From Thermoplasmatota archaeon (lineage in GTDB: Bacteria > Pseudomonadota > Gammaproteobacteria > Burkholderiales > Thiobacillaceae): 22,040 bases of DNA. The notes under the pieces are model-generated. The model saw only the letters and a program-made list of their open reading frames with translations, did not search any database and was not told the origin of the DNA. The translations under genes were made by a program, and so were the position numbers. This document shows positions 7,726 to 15,405 of this stretch, one piece after another (the stretch's first letter is position 1; each line of letters starts with the position of its first letter). The stretch lies in contig JAMCVR010000012.1 in the NCBI GenBank assembly GCA_023475455.1, positions 1-22,040 on the forward strand, written 5' to 3'.

Positions 7726-8744
7726 TAAATTAATTTCCTGTCTGACAGTTCTTTCTTGATATAGGCGTAGAACACCGGCGCGGCGATCACGCCCGGCACG
7801 CCGAAGGCGGCTTCCATCGCCAGCATGACGATGAGCAGCTCCCATGCGCGCGCCTTGATCTGGCCTCCAATGATACGGGCATTCACGAAATATTCGAGCT
7901 TGTGGATGACGATCAGGAAGACCAGCGAGCCCGCGGCGACGTAGAGCGAATGCGACAGCGAAATGATGACGATGACGGTATTGGAAATGAGGTTGCCCAG
8001 CACCGGCAGCAGGCCGACGACGAAGGTCACCAGCACCATGGTTTTGACGAAGGGCAGCTGGACGCCGAACGCGGGCAGGACCAGGCCGAGATAGATCCAG
8101 GTCAGCAGGACGTTGAGCGCGGAGATCCGCACCTGGGCGAACACCACGCGGCGGAACGCTTCGGCCAGCCGGAGGACGCGCTCGCACAACGCCTGCGCCA
8201 GCGGCGCCAGGGTGTGATGCGGCGAGGCTTCGCGCAGCGCGACGAAGCTGCCGATGATGAAGCCGACCAGGATCAGCAGCAGTACGCGGCCGGCATCGCC
8301 GCCCAGCTTGCGCAGCTCCTGCGCGTGCTCGCGCAGCCATTCGACCAGGCCGGCGCGGATCACCGACTCGTCGCCCTGCGGCAGCCACTCCCCGGCCCAG
8401 GGCGGCAACAGTTCGCGCGAATTTTCGATCACCTCGGCCATCTTGGTGAGCAGGCCGGTGAGCCCGCCTTCGGTGCGCAAATAGAGGATGGCGCCGGCGG
8501 TCAGGCCGCCGAGGGCACCCAGCACCACCAGGGTGATCAGCGTCACCACCAGCACCTTGGACCAGGTGTGGCTGAGCTTGCCGATGACGAAGCGCGGCGC
8601 CAGCAGGTGGACCAGTTGCACCACCAGCAGGCCGGCCAGCAGAGCCGGCAGCAGCCGCAGGAACATCACGAGCAACAAGCCCGCGGCCATCATCAGCCAG
8701 GCGGCAATCTGGTGGCGGGTGGCCGGCGCAAGAGAATCAGTCAT
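7725..8744 (-). CDS. AI-2E family (PF01594) transporter/permease
   Basis: A 339-aa polytopic inner-membrane protein. An N-terminal hydrophobic hairpin (MMAAGLLLVMFLRLLPALLA, ~18-37, then VVQLVHLLAP) is followed by a TM at ~65-85, a soluble loop (~90-150), a TM (~155-172), and a C-terminal cluster of helices including PFVKTMVLVTFVVGLLPVLG and IGGQIKARAWELLIVMLAMEA. This is the AI-2E exporter-like family; members move varied substrates and most are uncharacterised, so no substrate is claimed. ATG 8744 (MTDSLAPATRHQ) is chosen; ATG 8792 adds 16 residues without a better ribosome site. The first ~69 codons lie in the 659-bp duplication, and this copy is intact. It is translationally coupled to gcvR. 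Confidence 0.85.
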   Translation of the reverse strand: MTDSLAPATRHQIAAWLMMAAGLLLVMFLRLLPALLAGLLVVQLVHLLAPRFVIGKLSHTWSKVLVVTLITLVVLGALGGLTAGAILYLRTEGGLTGLLTKMAEVIENSRELLPPWAGEWLPQGDESVIRAGLVEWLREHAQELRKLGGDAGRVLLLILVGFIIGSFVALREASPHHTLAPLAQALCERVLRLAEAFRRVVFAQVRISALNVLLTWIYLGLVLPAFGVQLPFVKTMVLVTFVVGLLPVLGNLISNTVIVIISLSHSLYVAAGSLVFLIVIHKLEYFVNARIIGGQIKARAWELLIVMLAMEAAFGVPGVIAAPVFYAYIKKELSDRKLI

Positions 8745-9200
8745 GATCGCCACATTGCCAAGAAAGCCCTCGCGCGGCAAGGGTTTCGGCATGACGGCCG
8801 GCGAACTCAGGCATCGGCCAGGTAGCCCAGCGCGGCGCCGGTCTGCGCAGCGGCTTTTTTCAGCGCCTCGGCCCAGCCCGGTTTGTGACGGTCGGCCGGC
8901 GCCGAGATCGACAGGCCGGCGACCAGCTTGCCTTCGGCGTCGCGGATCGGCGCGCCGATGCATGCCACCCCCAGTTCGGCTTCCTCGCGGTCGCAGGCCA
9001 GCTGCTCGCGGCGTATCGCTTCAAGTTCGGTGCGCAGTTTTTCCAGCGTGGTCAAGGTGTTCGGGGTATAGGCGGGCAGGCCGGTGCGTTCGGCGTAGCC
9101 CATCACCCCGCTGGCGCTGTCCTCGGCGAGAAAGATCTTGCCGGCGGCGGTGACGTGCAGCGGGGCGTGCGCGCCGACCACCTGCACCACCTGGATCAGG
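8542..9200. repeat. 659-bp tandem duplication, left copy
   Basis: 8542-9203 is identical to 9201-9862 (662 bp, offset 659). The left copy contains the 5' part of the permease gene, the 62-bp spacer and the 3' part of the IclR gene. The two native borders share the imperfect direct repeat GATCAG(C/G)GTC (8536 and 9195 regions), so a short-homology event is the likely origin. Confidence 0.95.
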
Positions 9201-9403
9201 GTCACCACCAGCACCTTGGACCAGGTGTGGCTGAGCTTGCCGATGACGAAGCGCGGCGCCAGCAGGTGGACCAGTTGCACCACCAGCAGGCCGGCCAGCA
9301 GAGCCGGCAGCAGCCGCAGGAACATCACGAGCAACAAGCCCGCGGCCATCATCAGCCAGGCGGCAATCTGGTGGCGGGTGGCCGGCGCAAGAGAATCAGT
9401 CAT
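8807..9403 (-). CDS. Chimeric ORF: permease N-terminus fused in frame to IclR effector domain
   Basis: Starting at the duplicated permease ATG (9403), the frame encodes the first ~70 permease residues through LVVTLI and then switches to IclR sequence QVVQVVGAHAPLHV, ending at the IclR stop copy (8807); 198 aa in all. Both parents encode Thr-Leu-Ile at the join, so the fusion keeps both reading frames. The product would have a membrane hairpin followed by the C-terminal effector-binding half of IclR without its HTH. It may be meaningless by-product, a dominant-negative multimerisation partner, or an assembly artefact. It has the same ribosome-binding context as the real permease. Confidence 0.6.
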   Translation of the reverse strand: MTDSLAPATRHQIAAWLMMAAGLLLVMFLRLLPALLAGLLVVQLVHLLAPRFVIGKLSHTWSKVLVVTLIQVVQVVGAHAPLHVTAAGKIFLAEDSASGVMGYAERTGLPAYTPNTLTTLEKLRTELEAIRREQLACDREEAELGVACIGAPIRDAEGKLVAGLSISAPADRHKPGWAEALKKAAAQTGAALGYLADA

Positions 9404-9859
9404 GATCGCCACATTGCCAAGAAAGCCCTCGCGCGGCAAGGGTTTCGGCATGACGGCCGGCGAACTCAGGCATCGGCCAGGTAGCCCAGCGCGGCGCCGG
9501 TCTGCGCAGCGGCTTTTTTCAGCGCCTCGGCCCAGCCCGGTTTGTGACGGTCGGCCGGCGCCGAGATCGACAGGCCGGCGACCAGCTTGCCTTCGGCGTC
9601 GCGGATCGGCGCGCCGATGCATGCCACCCCCAGTTCGGCTTCCTCGCGGTCGCAGGCCAGCTGCTCGCGGCGTATCGCTTCAAGTTCGGTGCGCAGTTTT
9701 TCCAGCGTGGTCAAGGTGTTCGGGGTATAGGCGGGCAGGCCGGTGCGTTCGGCGTAGCCCATCACCCCGCTGGCGCTGTCCTCGGCGAGAAAGATCTTGC
9801 CGGCGGCGGTGACGTGCAGCGGGGCGTGCGCGCCGACCACCTGCACCACCTGGATCAGG
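9201..9859. repeat. 659-bp tandem duplication, right copy
   Basis: No mismatch to the left copy was found on reading line by line, so the event is recent, subject to gene conversion, or an assembly artefact. The right copy completes the intact IclR gene; its permease start joins IclR sequence at 9200/9201 to form the chimera. Confidence 0.95.
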
Positions 9860-10230
9860 GTCTGCCCGCCCGACACGCGCTCGACGTAGACCGCTTCGTC
9901 GCCGCGCCGCACGATCAGGTTGACCGTCTCGCCGGTCAGTTCGGCGAGTTGCTGCATGAAGGGCATCGCCACCTGACGTATATTGAGACGGGCCCGCAGG
10001 CGATTGCCCACTTCCAGCCAGCGCACGCCCAGATCGTATTCGCCGGCGCCGGTCTTTTCGACCAGGCCGTGCGCCATCAGCGCCCCCAGGATGCGGTGCG
10101 CGCTGGCGGTGTGCAGGCCGGCATCATGGGCCAGCCGGGTGAGGCTGATCGGACCCGGTGCACGCGAAAGGATGCCGACCAGCGCCATGGCGCGGTCGAG
10201 CACTTGGATCGAGGAGCCTGCATTTTTCAT
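9466..10230 (-). CDS. IclR family transcriptional regulator
   Basis: A 254-aa regulator. The N-terminal winged HTH spans ~5-65 (SSIQVLDRAMALVGILSRAP, then ISLTRLAHDAGLHTASAHRI), and the effector-binding domain spans ~80-250 (APLHVTAAGKIFLAE, ACDREEAELGVACIGAPIRD). ATG 10230 is chosen because it fits the normal family start; the frame is open to 10290 but those residues are atypical. It diverges from the six-gene glycolate operon, and its start codon sits inside one of four TTTCA/TGAAA palindromes, so autoregulation and control of the divergent operon are likely. The inducer is unknown; glyoxylate, glycolate or a sugar acid would be sensible guesses. Its 3' part is duplicated at 8807-9200. Confidence 0.9.
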   Translation of the reverse strand: MKNAGSSIQVLDRAMALVGILSRAPGPISLTRLAHDAGLHTASAHRILGALMAHGLVEKTGAGEYDLGVRWLEVGNRLRARLNIRQVAMPFMQQLAELTGETVNLIVRRGDEAVYVERVSGGQTLIQVVQVVGAHAPLHVTAAGKIFLAEDSASGVMGYAERTGLPAYTPNTLTTLEKLRTELEAIRREQLACDREEAELGVACIGAPIRDAEGKLVAGLSISAPADRHKPGWAEALKKAAAQTGAALGYLADA

Positions 10231-10239
10231 GAAGTGAAA
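10225..10239. promoter_or_regulatory. IclR operator candidate A
   Basis: TTTCA-TGAAG-TGAAA, a 5-bp-arm palindrome with a 5-nt spacer. It overlaps the IclR start codon (10228-10230), consistent with autorepression. Confidence 0.5.
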
Positions 10240-10242
10240 ATT

Positions 10243-10259
10243 TATCACGCAATATGAAA
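10243..10259. promoter_or_regulatory. IclR operator candidate D (one mismatch)
   Basis: TATCA-N7-TGAAA, one base from TTTCA-N7-TGAAA, with the same 7-nt spacing as site B. It lies between the IclR start and the shared promoter region. Confidence 0.35.
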
Positions 10260-10260
10260 T

Positions 10261-10287
10261 TTGTCGCTTTAGCTGCTTCAATACGAT
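10261..10287 (+). promoter_or_regulatory. Possible promoter of the glycolate operon
   Basis: TTGTCG (10261-10266) and TACGAT (10282-10287) each match 4 of 6 consensus bases, but the 15-nt spacing is short. Operator candidate B starts five bases after the -10, where a bound repressor would block initiation. Confidence 0.3.
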
Positions 10288-10291
10288 CATC

Positions 10292-10310
10292 GTTTCACAT
10301 GACGTGAAAC
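10292..10310. promoter_or_regulatory. IclR operator candidate B (strongest palindrome)
   Basis: GTTTCAC-ATGAC-GTGAAAC has 7-bp perfect arms around a 5-nt centre. It shares the TTTCA/TGAAA core with sites A, C and D. Confidence 0.6.
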
Positions 10311-10312
10311 AT

Positions 10313-10327
10313 TTTCATATTGTGAAA
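10313..10327. promoter_or_regulatory. IclR operator candidate C
   Basis: TTTCA-TATTG-TGAAA has a 5-nt spacer like site A. It abuts the AAAGG ribosome-binding site of the first operon gene. Confidence 0.5.
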
Positions 10328-10336
10328 GGTATAGCC

Positions 10337-12577
10337 GTGAGCGCCCAGATGCAGTCCACCCCCGAGACCCTCCCCGCCTTCTGCGAAGGCATCCAGTATT
10401 TCGCCGATAGCTTTCCGGAAATCGACCGTCTGGGCGCCGCGCCGCTGCTGGGCCCCAAGCAGCCCGCGCTGCCGGATGCGACCGGCGAGGCGGCGATTTA
10501 TCAAACCCTGCTCGCCGCCGACGCGCTGCGCTACCTGACCCTGCAGGTCACCGGCAGCAAGTCCTCCGGCCACCCCGGCGGCTTCGCCTCCAGCGCCGAC
10601 GCGGTCGCCGCGCTGCACCTGCTGGGCCACCGCAACCTGGTGACCGAGGTCGGCCACCACGCACCCGGCTTCTACTCGGCGATGTTCCTCGACACCTCGC
10701 TGGAAGCCATGGGCATCCGCACCGTGTCCGACATGCGCGCGCGCTTTCGCGAGCGCCACGGCCTCCTGGGTCATCTGTCGGGCGCGATTCCCGGCCTGCT
10801 CGCCCCCGCCGGCCCCTTGGGCCAGGGCCAGCATTTCGCGCTCGCCGGCGCCTATCTCCATCGCGACAAGCTTTTCCCCGTCACCATCGGCGACGGCGGC
10901 CTGGGCGAGCCCTACATCATGAGCGCGTTCCAGCACTTCGCCACCGCCTATCCCGACGTCACCAACACCCTGCCGGTGCTGGTGTGGAACGGTTATTCGC
11001 AGGAGCACCACAGCATGGTGTCGTTGTGGGACAACGAAAAAATGACCGGCTACTGGCGCGCCCACGGTTTCGACGAAGTGCACCTGATCGACGCGCGCGA
11101 CTTCGCCGACACGCCCGACGCCCCGGTGTACGCGGACTCGACGACCTTCGGCTTCGCCGCGCGCATGGCCTTCACCGGCGCCATCCTGAAAGCCGCCGAC
11201 GCCGCCGCGAAGAGCGCCCTGTCCGGCCGCCGCGCCAGCCTCATCGTCAAGCAGTTGAAGGGTGCGGGCGTGCACGCCACCGGCGCCAAATCGCACAACC
11301 TCTACGCCCACCACACGCTCGACTCCGACGACGTGAAGGACGGCCTCATGCGCCGCGCGCTGCCGATACAGGCCTGGACGATCACCCGCGAGAACTTCCG
11401 CCACGCCGGGGGCGGCCCCGCCGCGCGCGTGGCGGTGACCGAAACGGCGCGCGAACTGCCGAGCCTCGACGGCCTACCGCTCACCGAATTCGCCGTCGGC
11501 GAAAACCACATCCCCACCACCGCCTTCGGTCGCGTGGTCGGCGAAGTGGGCCGCCGCGACCCGCACTTCGTCGTCACCAACGCCGACGGCAACGAGGCCT
11601 CGGGCATGGCCAACATCAACAAGGCGCTGACGATCCGCCACCCGACCGCCGACGACCTCTATTTCCAGGGCCCTTCGGGCCAGGTGTACGAGCCGCTCAA
11701 CGAGGACGCCTGCGCCGGCCTCGCCGTCGGCGTTGCGCTGTTCGGCGGCCGCAGCCTGTGGTGCAGCTACGAATCCTTCGCCATCAACGGCCTGCCGATC
11801 TGGCAGACGGTGACGCAGGCGATGGCCGAGCTGCGCCGCGCCACGCCCGCGACGGTGTGCCTGTTCACCGCCGGTGCGCTGGAGCAGGGCCGCAACGGCT
11901 GGACCCACCAGCGTCCGGAAATCGAGAGCTACTTCGCCGCGATGATGAGGAACGGCAACGTCTACCCGCTGTTCCCGGTCGACGCCAACATGATCCAGGC
12001 GAGCTACGACTGGGCGCTCAAGCAATCGAACAAGGGCATCGTCATCACCGCCTCGAAGTCGCCGCTGCCGGTGCACACCACGCTGGCGCAGGGCTACCAG
12101 GCGATCGACGACGGCGCGATGGTGCTGAAGGAGCTGCCTTCAAATAAAGCGGCAGGCTCGCACACCGTGGTGTTCGCGGTGACCGGCGACATGGTGCTGC
12201 AGCCGGTGTTCGCCGCCGCCGAGCAGCTGGCCGAGGCCGGCATCGGCTCGCGCATCGTCGCCGTGGTCAACCCGCGCCGCCTGTACCGCCCGACCGACGT
12301 GCTGTGGGATAGCGTGTCGGAACCCGACGGCCGCTTCATGGATGACGCCGCATTCAGGGCGATGTTCCACGGCGACGTGCTGATCGGCGTCACCGGCGGT
12401 CCCTCGGCGCCGCTCGAACCAATTTTGTTACGCAGCCAGGCCGCGCAGCGCGACGTGTTCTGCTGGAAGCGCGGCGAAACCACCGCCAGCCCGCAGCAGC
12501 TGTTCGACTTCAACGGCATGAACGCGCAGGCGATGCGCGAGCGCGCGCTGGCGATGCTGGAGCGGGCGGCGGTTTGA
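10337..12577 (+). CDS. Thiamine-diphosphate enzyme of the transketolase/phosphoketolase superfamily
   Basis: A 746-aa ketol-transfer-type enzyme, between typical transketolases (~660 aa) and phosphoketolases (~790 aa) in length. Visible motifs, numbered from GTG 10337, are SGHPGG (77-82), transketolase-like GPLGQG (160-165 region), the ThDP/Mg loop GDG (185-187) with Asn218 in LPVLVWNGYS (phosphoketolase-like), Glu456 in NEDACAGLAVG, which aligns with the cofactor-activating Glu, and GWTHQRPE with His524, like the GPTHQ/GFSHQ loops of both families. GTG 10337 is preferred because AAAGG lies 7 nt upstream; ATG 10349 is an alternative. The mixture of motifs prevents an exact reaction call: it could cleave a ketose phosphate to acetyl phosphate, or transfer a C2 ketol to an aldehyde such as glyoxylate. 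It is the first gene of the operon with DUF1537 kinase and glcDEF, divergent from IclR. Confidence 0.8.
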   Translation: MSAQMQSTPETLPAFCEGIQYFADSFPEIDRLGAAPLLGPKQPALPDATGEAAIYQTLLAADALRYLTLQVTGSKSSGHPGGFASSADAVAALHLLGHRNLVTEVGHHAPGFYSAMFLDTSLEAMGIRTVSDMRARFRERHGLLGHLSGAIPGLLAPAGPLGQGQHFALAGAYLHRDKLFPVTIGDGGLGEPYIMSAFQHFATAYPDVTNTLPVLVWNGYSQEHHSMVSLWDNEKMTGYWRAHGFDEVHLIDARDFADTPDAPVYADSTTFGFAARMAFTGAILKAADAAAKSALSGRRASLIVKQLKGAGVHATGAKSHNLYAHHTLDSDDVKDGLMRRALPIQAWTITRENFRHAGGGPAARVAVTETARELPSLDGLPLTEFAVGENHIPTTAFGRVVGEVGRRDPHFVVTNADGNEASGMANINKALTIRHPTADDLYFQGPSGQVYEPLNEDACAGLAVGVALFGGRSLWCSYESFAINGLPIWQTVTQAMAELRRATPATVCLFTAGALEQGRNGWTHQRPEIESYFAAMMRNGNVYPLFPVDANMIQASYDWALKQSNKGIVITASKSPLPVHTTLAQGYQAIDDGAMVLKELPSNKAAGSHTVVFAVTGDMVLQPVFAAAEQLAEAGIGSRIVAVVNPRRLYRPTDVLWDSVSEPDGRFMDDAAFRAMFHGDVLIGVTGGPSAPLEPILLRSQAAQRDVFCWKRGETTASPQQLFDFNGMNAQAMRERALAMLERAAV

Positions 12578-12595
12578 GAAACAAGGGGGAAAACC

Positions 12596-13930
12596 ATGAA
12601 CCCGAAAATCATCGTTCTCGACGACGACCCCACCGGCTCGCAGACGGTGCATTCCTGCCTGCTCTTGACGCGCTGGGATGTTGCCACGCTGAAAACGGCG
12701 CTGGCCGATGCCGCGCCGCTGTTCTTCATCCTCACCAACACGCGCGGGATGGACGCTGAGCGCGCCGCCGCGGTGACGCGCGAGGTGTGCGTCAACCTCA
12801 AGCTCGCGCTCGCGGATTATTCCGGGCCGGTGCTGTTCGTGTCTCGCTCGGACTCGACCCTGCGCGGCCACTACCCGGTGGAGACCGACGTGATGAACGA
12901 CGTGCTCGGGCCATTCGATGCGACGCTGCTCACCCCGGCGTTCTTCGAGGGCGGGCGCATCACGCGCGACGGCACGCACTACCTGATGGTTGACGGCAAG
13001 CCGGTGCCGACCCATGAAACCGAATTCGCGCGCGACTCGGTGTTCGGCTACCGCACGGCGTTCCTCCCAGACTACGTGGCCGAGAAAACCGGCGGCCGCG
13101 TCGCCGCAAAGGATGTCGCGCACTTCACGCTCGCCGACCTGCGCGCCGGCAAGGCGGGCCAATGGCTCGACGCGTTGCATAACAACGCGACCGGCGTGGT
13201 CGATGGCGAAACGCCGGACGACTATCGGCTATTTGCCGATGCCGTGCTGAAAGCCGCCGCCTCTGGCCGCCGCCTCTTGTTCCGCAGCGCCGCCTCGCTA
13301 CTCACCGCGCTGGCAAAGCTGCCGCCGCAGCCGGTGGCGGCCGAATCCTTCGCCACCCTGGTGCGCGGCGGCCAGCCCGGTGCGGTGGTGGTCGGCTCGC
13401 ACGTCGCCAGGACCACCGCGCAGCTCACCGCGCTGCTGAAGGAACGCGGCGTGATCGGCCTGCCGCTCGACGTCGCCCGCCTGCCGGCCGAGCGCGCCGC
13501 AGTGGTCGACGAACTGACGGCGGGCATCGCCCACGCCCACGCGCGCGGCCTCACCCCTGTGGTGTTCACCAGCCGCAGCGAACGCCAGTTCGCCAGCACG
13601 GCGGAGCGTTTGAAATTCGGCGAAGCGGTGTCGGGCGCGCTGATGGACGTGGTGCAACGGCTGCCGGCGACGCTGGGCTTTCTCATCGGCAAGGGCGGCA
13701 TCACCTCCAACGACGTGCTGTCGACCGGGCTTGCGCTCACCGCATCGCGCGTGCTCGGGCAGATCCTGCCCGGCGTCACCGTGGTGCAGACGCCGCCCGA
13801 CCACCGCCTGCCGCAGTTGCCCGTCGTCATCTTTCCCGGCAACGTCGGCGGCGATGGCGCGCTGGCGGAAGCCTACCGGCGGCTCGCGCCCTCGCACGCG
13901 CAGGCGAGCCCGGCTAAACTCGCAGCCTGA
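12596..13930 (+). CDS. Four-carbon acid sugar kinase family protein (DUF1537; OtnK/DtnK-related)
   Basis: A 444-aa kinase. The N-terminal substrate domain (PF07005 type) begins IIVLDDDPTGSQTVHSC and includes VSRSDSTLRGHYPVE (~82-96). The C-terminal nucleotide-binding domain (PF17042 type) has VVGSHVARTTAQ and the glycine-rich GFLIGKGGITSNDVLSTGL. Known members phosphorylate D-erythronate, D- or L-threonate, or 3-oxotetronate; this sequence alone does not say which. ATG 12596 has AAGGGGG just upstream and lies 18 nt after the TPP-enzyme gene. The usual partners of DUF1537 kinases (PdxA2-like dehydrogenase, OtnC aldolase, OtnI isomerase) are missing, and glycolate oxidase genes follow instead, which makes a tetronate-linked glycolate pathway the interesting inference. 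Confidence 0.85.
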   Translation: MNPKIIVLDDDPTGSQTVHSCLLLTRWDVATLKTALADAAPLFFILTNTRGMDAERAAAVTREVCVNLKLALADYSGPVLFVSRSDSTLRGHYPVETDVMNDVLGPFDATLLTPAFFEGGRITRDGTHYLMVDGKPVPTHETEFARDSVFGYRTAFLPDYVAEKTGGRVAAKDVAHFTLADLRAGKAGQWLDALHNNATGVVDGETPDDYRLFADAVLKAAASGRRLLFRSAASLLTALAKLPPQPVAAESFATLVRGGQPGAVVVGSHVARTTAQLTALLKERGVIGLPLDVARLPAERAAVVDELTAGIAHAHARGLTPVVFTSRSERQFASTAERLKFGEAVSGALMDVVQRLPATLGFLIGKGGITSNDVLSTGLALTASRVLGQILPGVTVVQTPPDHRLPQLPVVIFPGNVGGDGALAEAYRRLAPSHAQASPAKLAA

Positions 13931-13950
13931 ACCAACACCCCGACGTTTTC

Positions 13951-15405
13951 ATGCTGAGTTCCGCCTTCCTGTCCAAGCTGCGCAGCCTGCTGCCGCCGCA
14001 CTGCGTGCTGCACGAACGCGAGGACCTGCTGCCCTTCGAGTCCGACGGCCTGGCGGCCTACCGCAACACGCCCGATGTGGTGGCGCTGCCGGAGAACGAG
14101 GCGCAGGTGGCGGCGATCCTGCAGTTGTGCCACGCGGAGAAGGTCGCGGTGGTGGCGCGCGGCGCCGGCACCGGGCTGGCCGCCGGCGCGCTACCGGTCG
14201 ACGGCGCGGTGCTGCTGGTGCTGGCCAGGCTCAACCGCATCAAGGCCATCGACCCGCTGGGGCGCACCGCGGTGGTCGAACCAGGCGTGCGCAACCTGGC
14301 GATTTCCGAAGCCGTCGCGCAGCACAACCTCTACTACGCGCCCGACCCGTCGTCGCAGATCGCCTGCTCGATCGGCGGCAACGTGGCGGAAAACTCGGGC
14401 GGCGTGCACTGCCTGAAATACGGCCTCACCGTGCACAACATCCTCAGGCTGCGCGCCTGGACCATAGCCGGCCAGCTGCTCGAAATCGGCAGCGAATCGC
14501 TCGACTCGCCCGGCTACGACCTGCTGGCGCTGCTGGCCGGCTCGGAAGGCATGCTGGCGGTGATCACCGAAGTCACGGTCAAGCTGCTGCCGCGCCCCGA
14601 GCGCGCGCAGGTGGTGCTGGCGGCCTTCGACGACGTGGCGAAAGCCGGCGCCGCGGTCGGCAACATCATCGCCGCCGGCGTCATTCCCGCCGGCCTTGAG
14701 ATGATGGACCGCCTCGCCATCCAGGCCGCCGAGGCCTTCGTCCGCGCCGGCTATCCGCTAGCCTGCGAGGCGCTGCTGCTGTGCGAGGTCGACGGCGTCA
14801 ACGAGGAAGTCTCGGCCGACATCTTCACCGTGCGCGAGGTGCTCGAAGCCTCCGGCGCGATCGAAATCCGCACCGCCGAGAGCGAGGAGCAGCGCCTCAA
14901 ATTCTGGGCCGGGCGCAAGGCCGCCTTCCCCGCGGTCGGGCGGCTGGCGCCCGACTACTACTGCATGGACGGCACCATCCCGCGTGGCGCTTTGCCGCAT
15001 GTTTTGAAACGCATCGGCGAGATGGGCGCGGAATACGGCCTCGCCGTCGCCAACGTGTTCCACGCCGGCGACGGCAACCTGCATCCGCTGATCCTGTTCG
15101 ACGCCAACACGCCGGGCGAATTGCACAAGGCGGAAAGCTTCGGCGGCAAGATCCTGGAACTGTGCGTCGAAGTCGGCGGCACCATCACCGGCGAACACGG
15201 CGTCGGCCTGGAAAAGATCAACCAGATGTGCGCGCAGTTCGCCGCGCCGGAGCTGACCCGCTTCCACGACGTGAAGGCCGCGTTCGACCCCGACAAACTG
15301 CTCAACCCCGGCAAGGCCGTTCCCGAGCTGCACCGCTGCGCCGAGTGGGGCGCGATGCACGTCCACGGCGGACAGCTGCCGCATCCCGAGCTGCCGAGGT
15401 TCTGA
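13951..15405 (+). CDS. glcD: Glycolate oxidase FAD-binding subunit GlcD
   Basis: A 484-aa flavoprotein subunit that oxidises glycolate to glyoxylate, usually passing electrons through GlcE/GlcF to the quinone pool. FAD-binding PCMH features are VARGAGTGLAAGA (68-80) and SIGGNVAENSGGVH with KYGLT. The FAD-oxidase C-terminal half carries NVFHAGDGNLHPL and GTITGEHGVGLEK, as in GlcD and D-lactate dehydrogenases. Assignment to GlcD over a lactate dehydrogenase rests on the directly following glcE and glcF. ATG 13951 lies 20 nt after the kinase gene with a weak ribosome site. Its TGA overlaps the glcE ATG by one base (TGATG), implying translational coupling. Confidence 0.93.
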   Translation: MLSSAFLSKLRSLLPPHCVLHEREDLLPFESDGLAAYRNTPDVVALPENEAQVAAILQLCHAEKVAVVARGAGTGLAAGALPVDGAVLLVLARLNRIKAIDPLGRTAVVEPGVRNLAISEAVAQHNLYYAPDPSSQIACSIGGNVAENSGGVHCLKYGLTVHNILRLRAWTIAGQLLEIGSESLDSPGYDLLALLAGSEGMLAVITEVTVKLLPRPERAQVVLAAFDDVAKAGAAVGNIIAAGVIPAGLEMMDRLAIQAAEAFVRAGYPLACEALLLCEVDGVNEEVSADIFTVREVLEASGAIEIRTAESEEQRLKFWAGRKAAFPAVGRLAPDYYCMDGTIPRGALPHVLKRIGEMGAEYGLAVANVFHAGDGNLHPLILFDANTPGELHKAESFGGKILELCVEVGGTITGEHGVGLEKINQMCAQFAAPELTRFHDVKAAFDPDKLLNPGKAVPELHRCAEWGAMHVHGGQLPHPELPRF

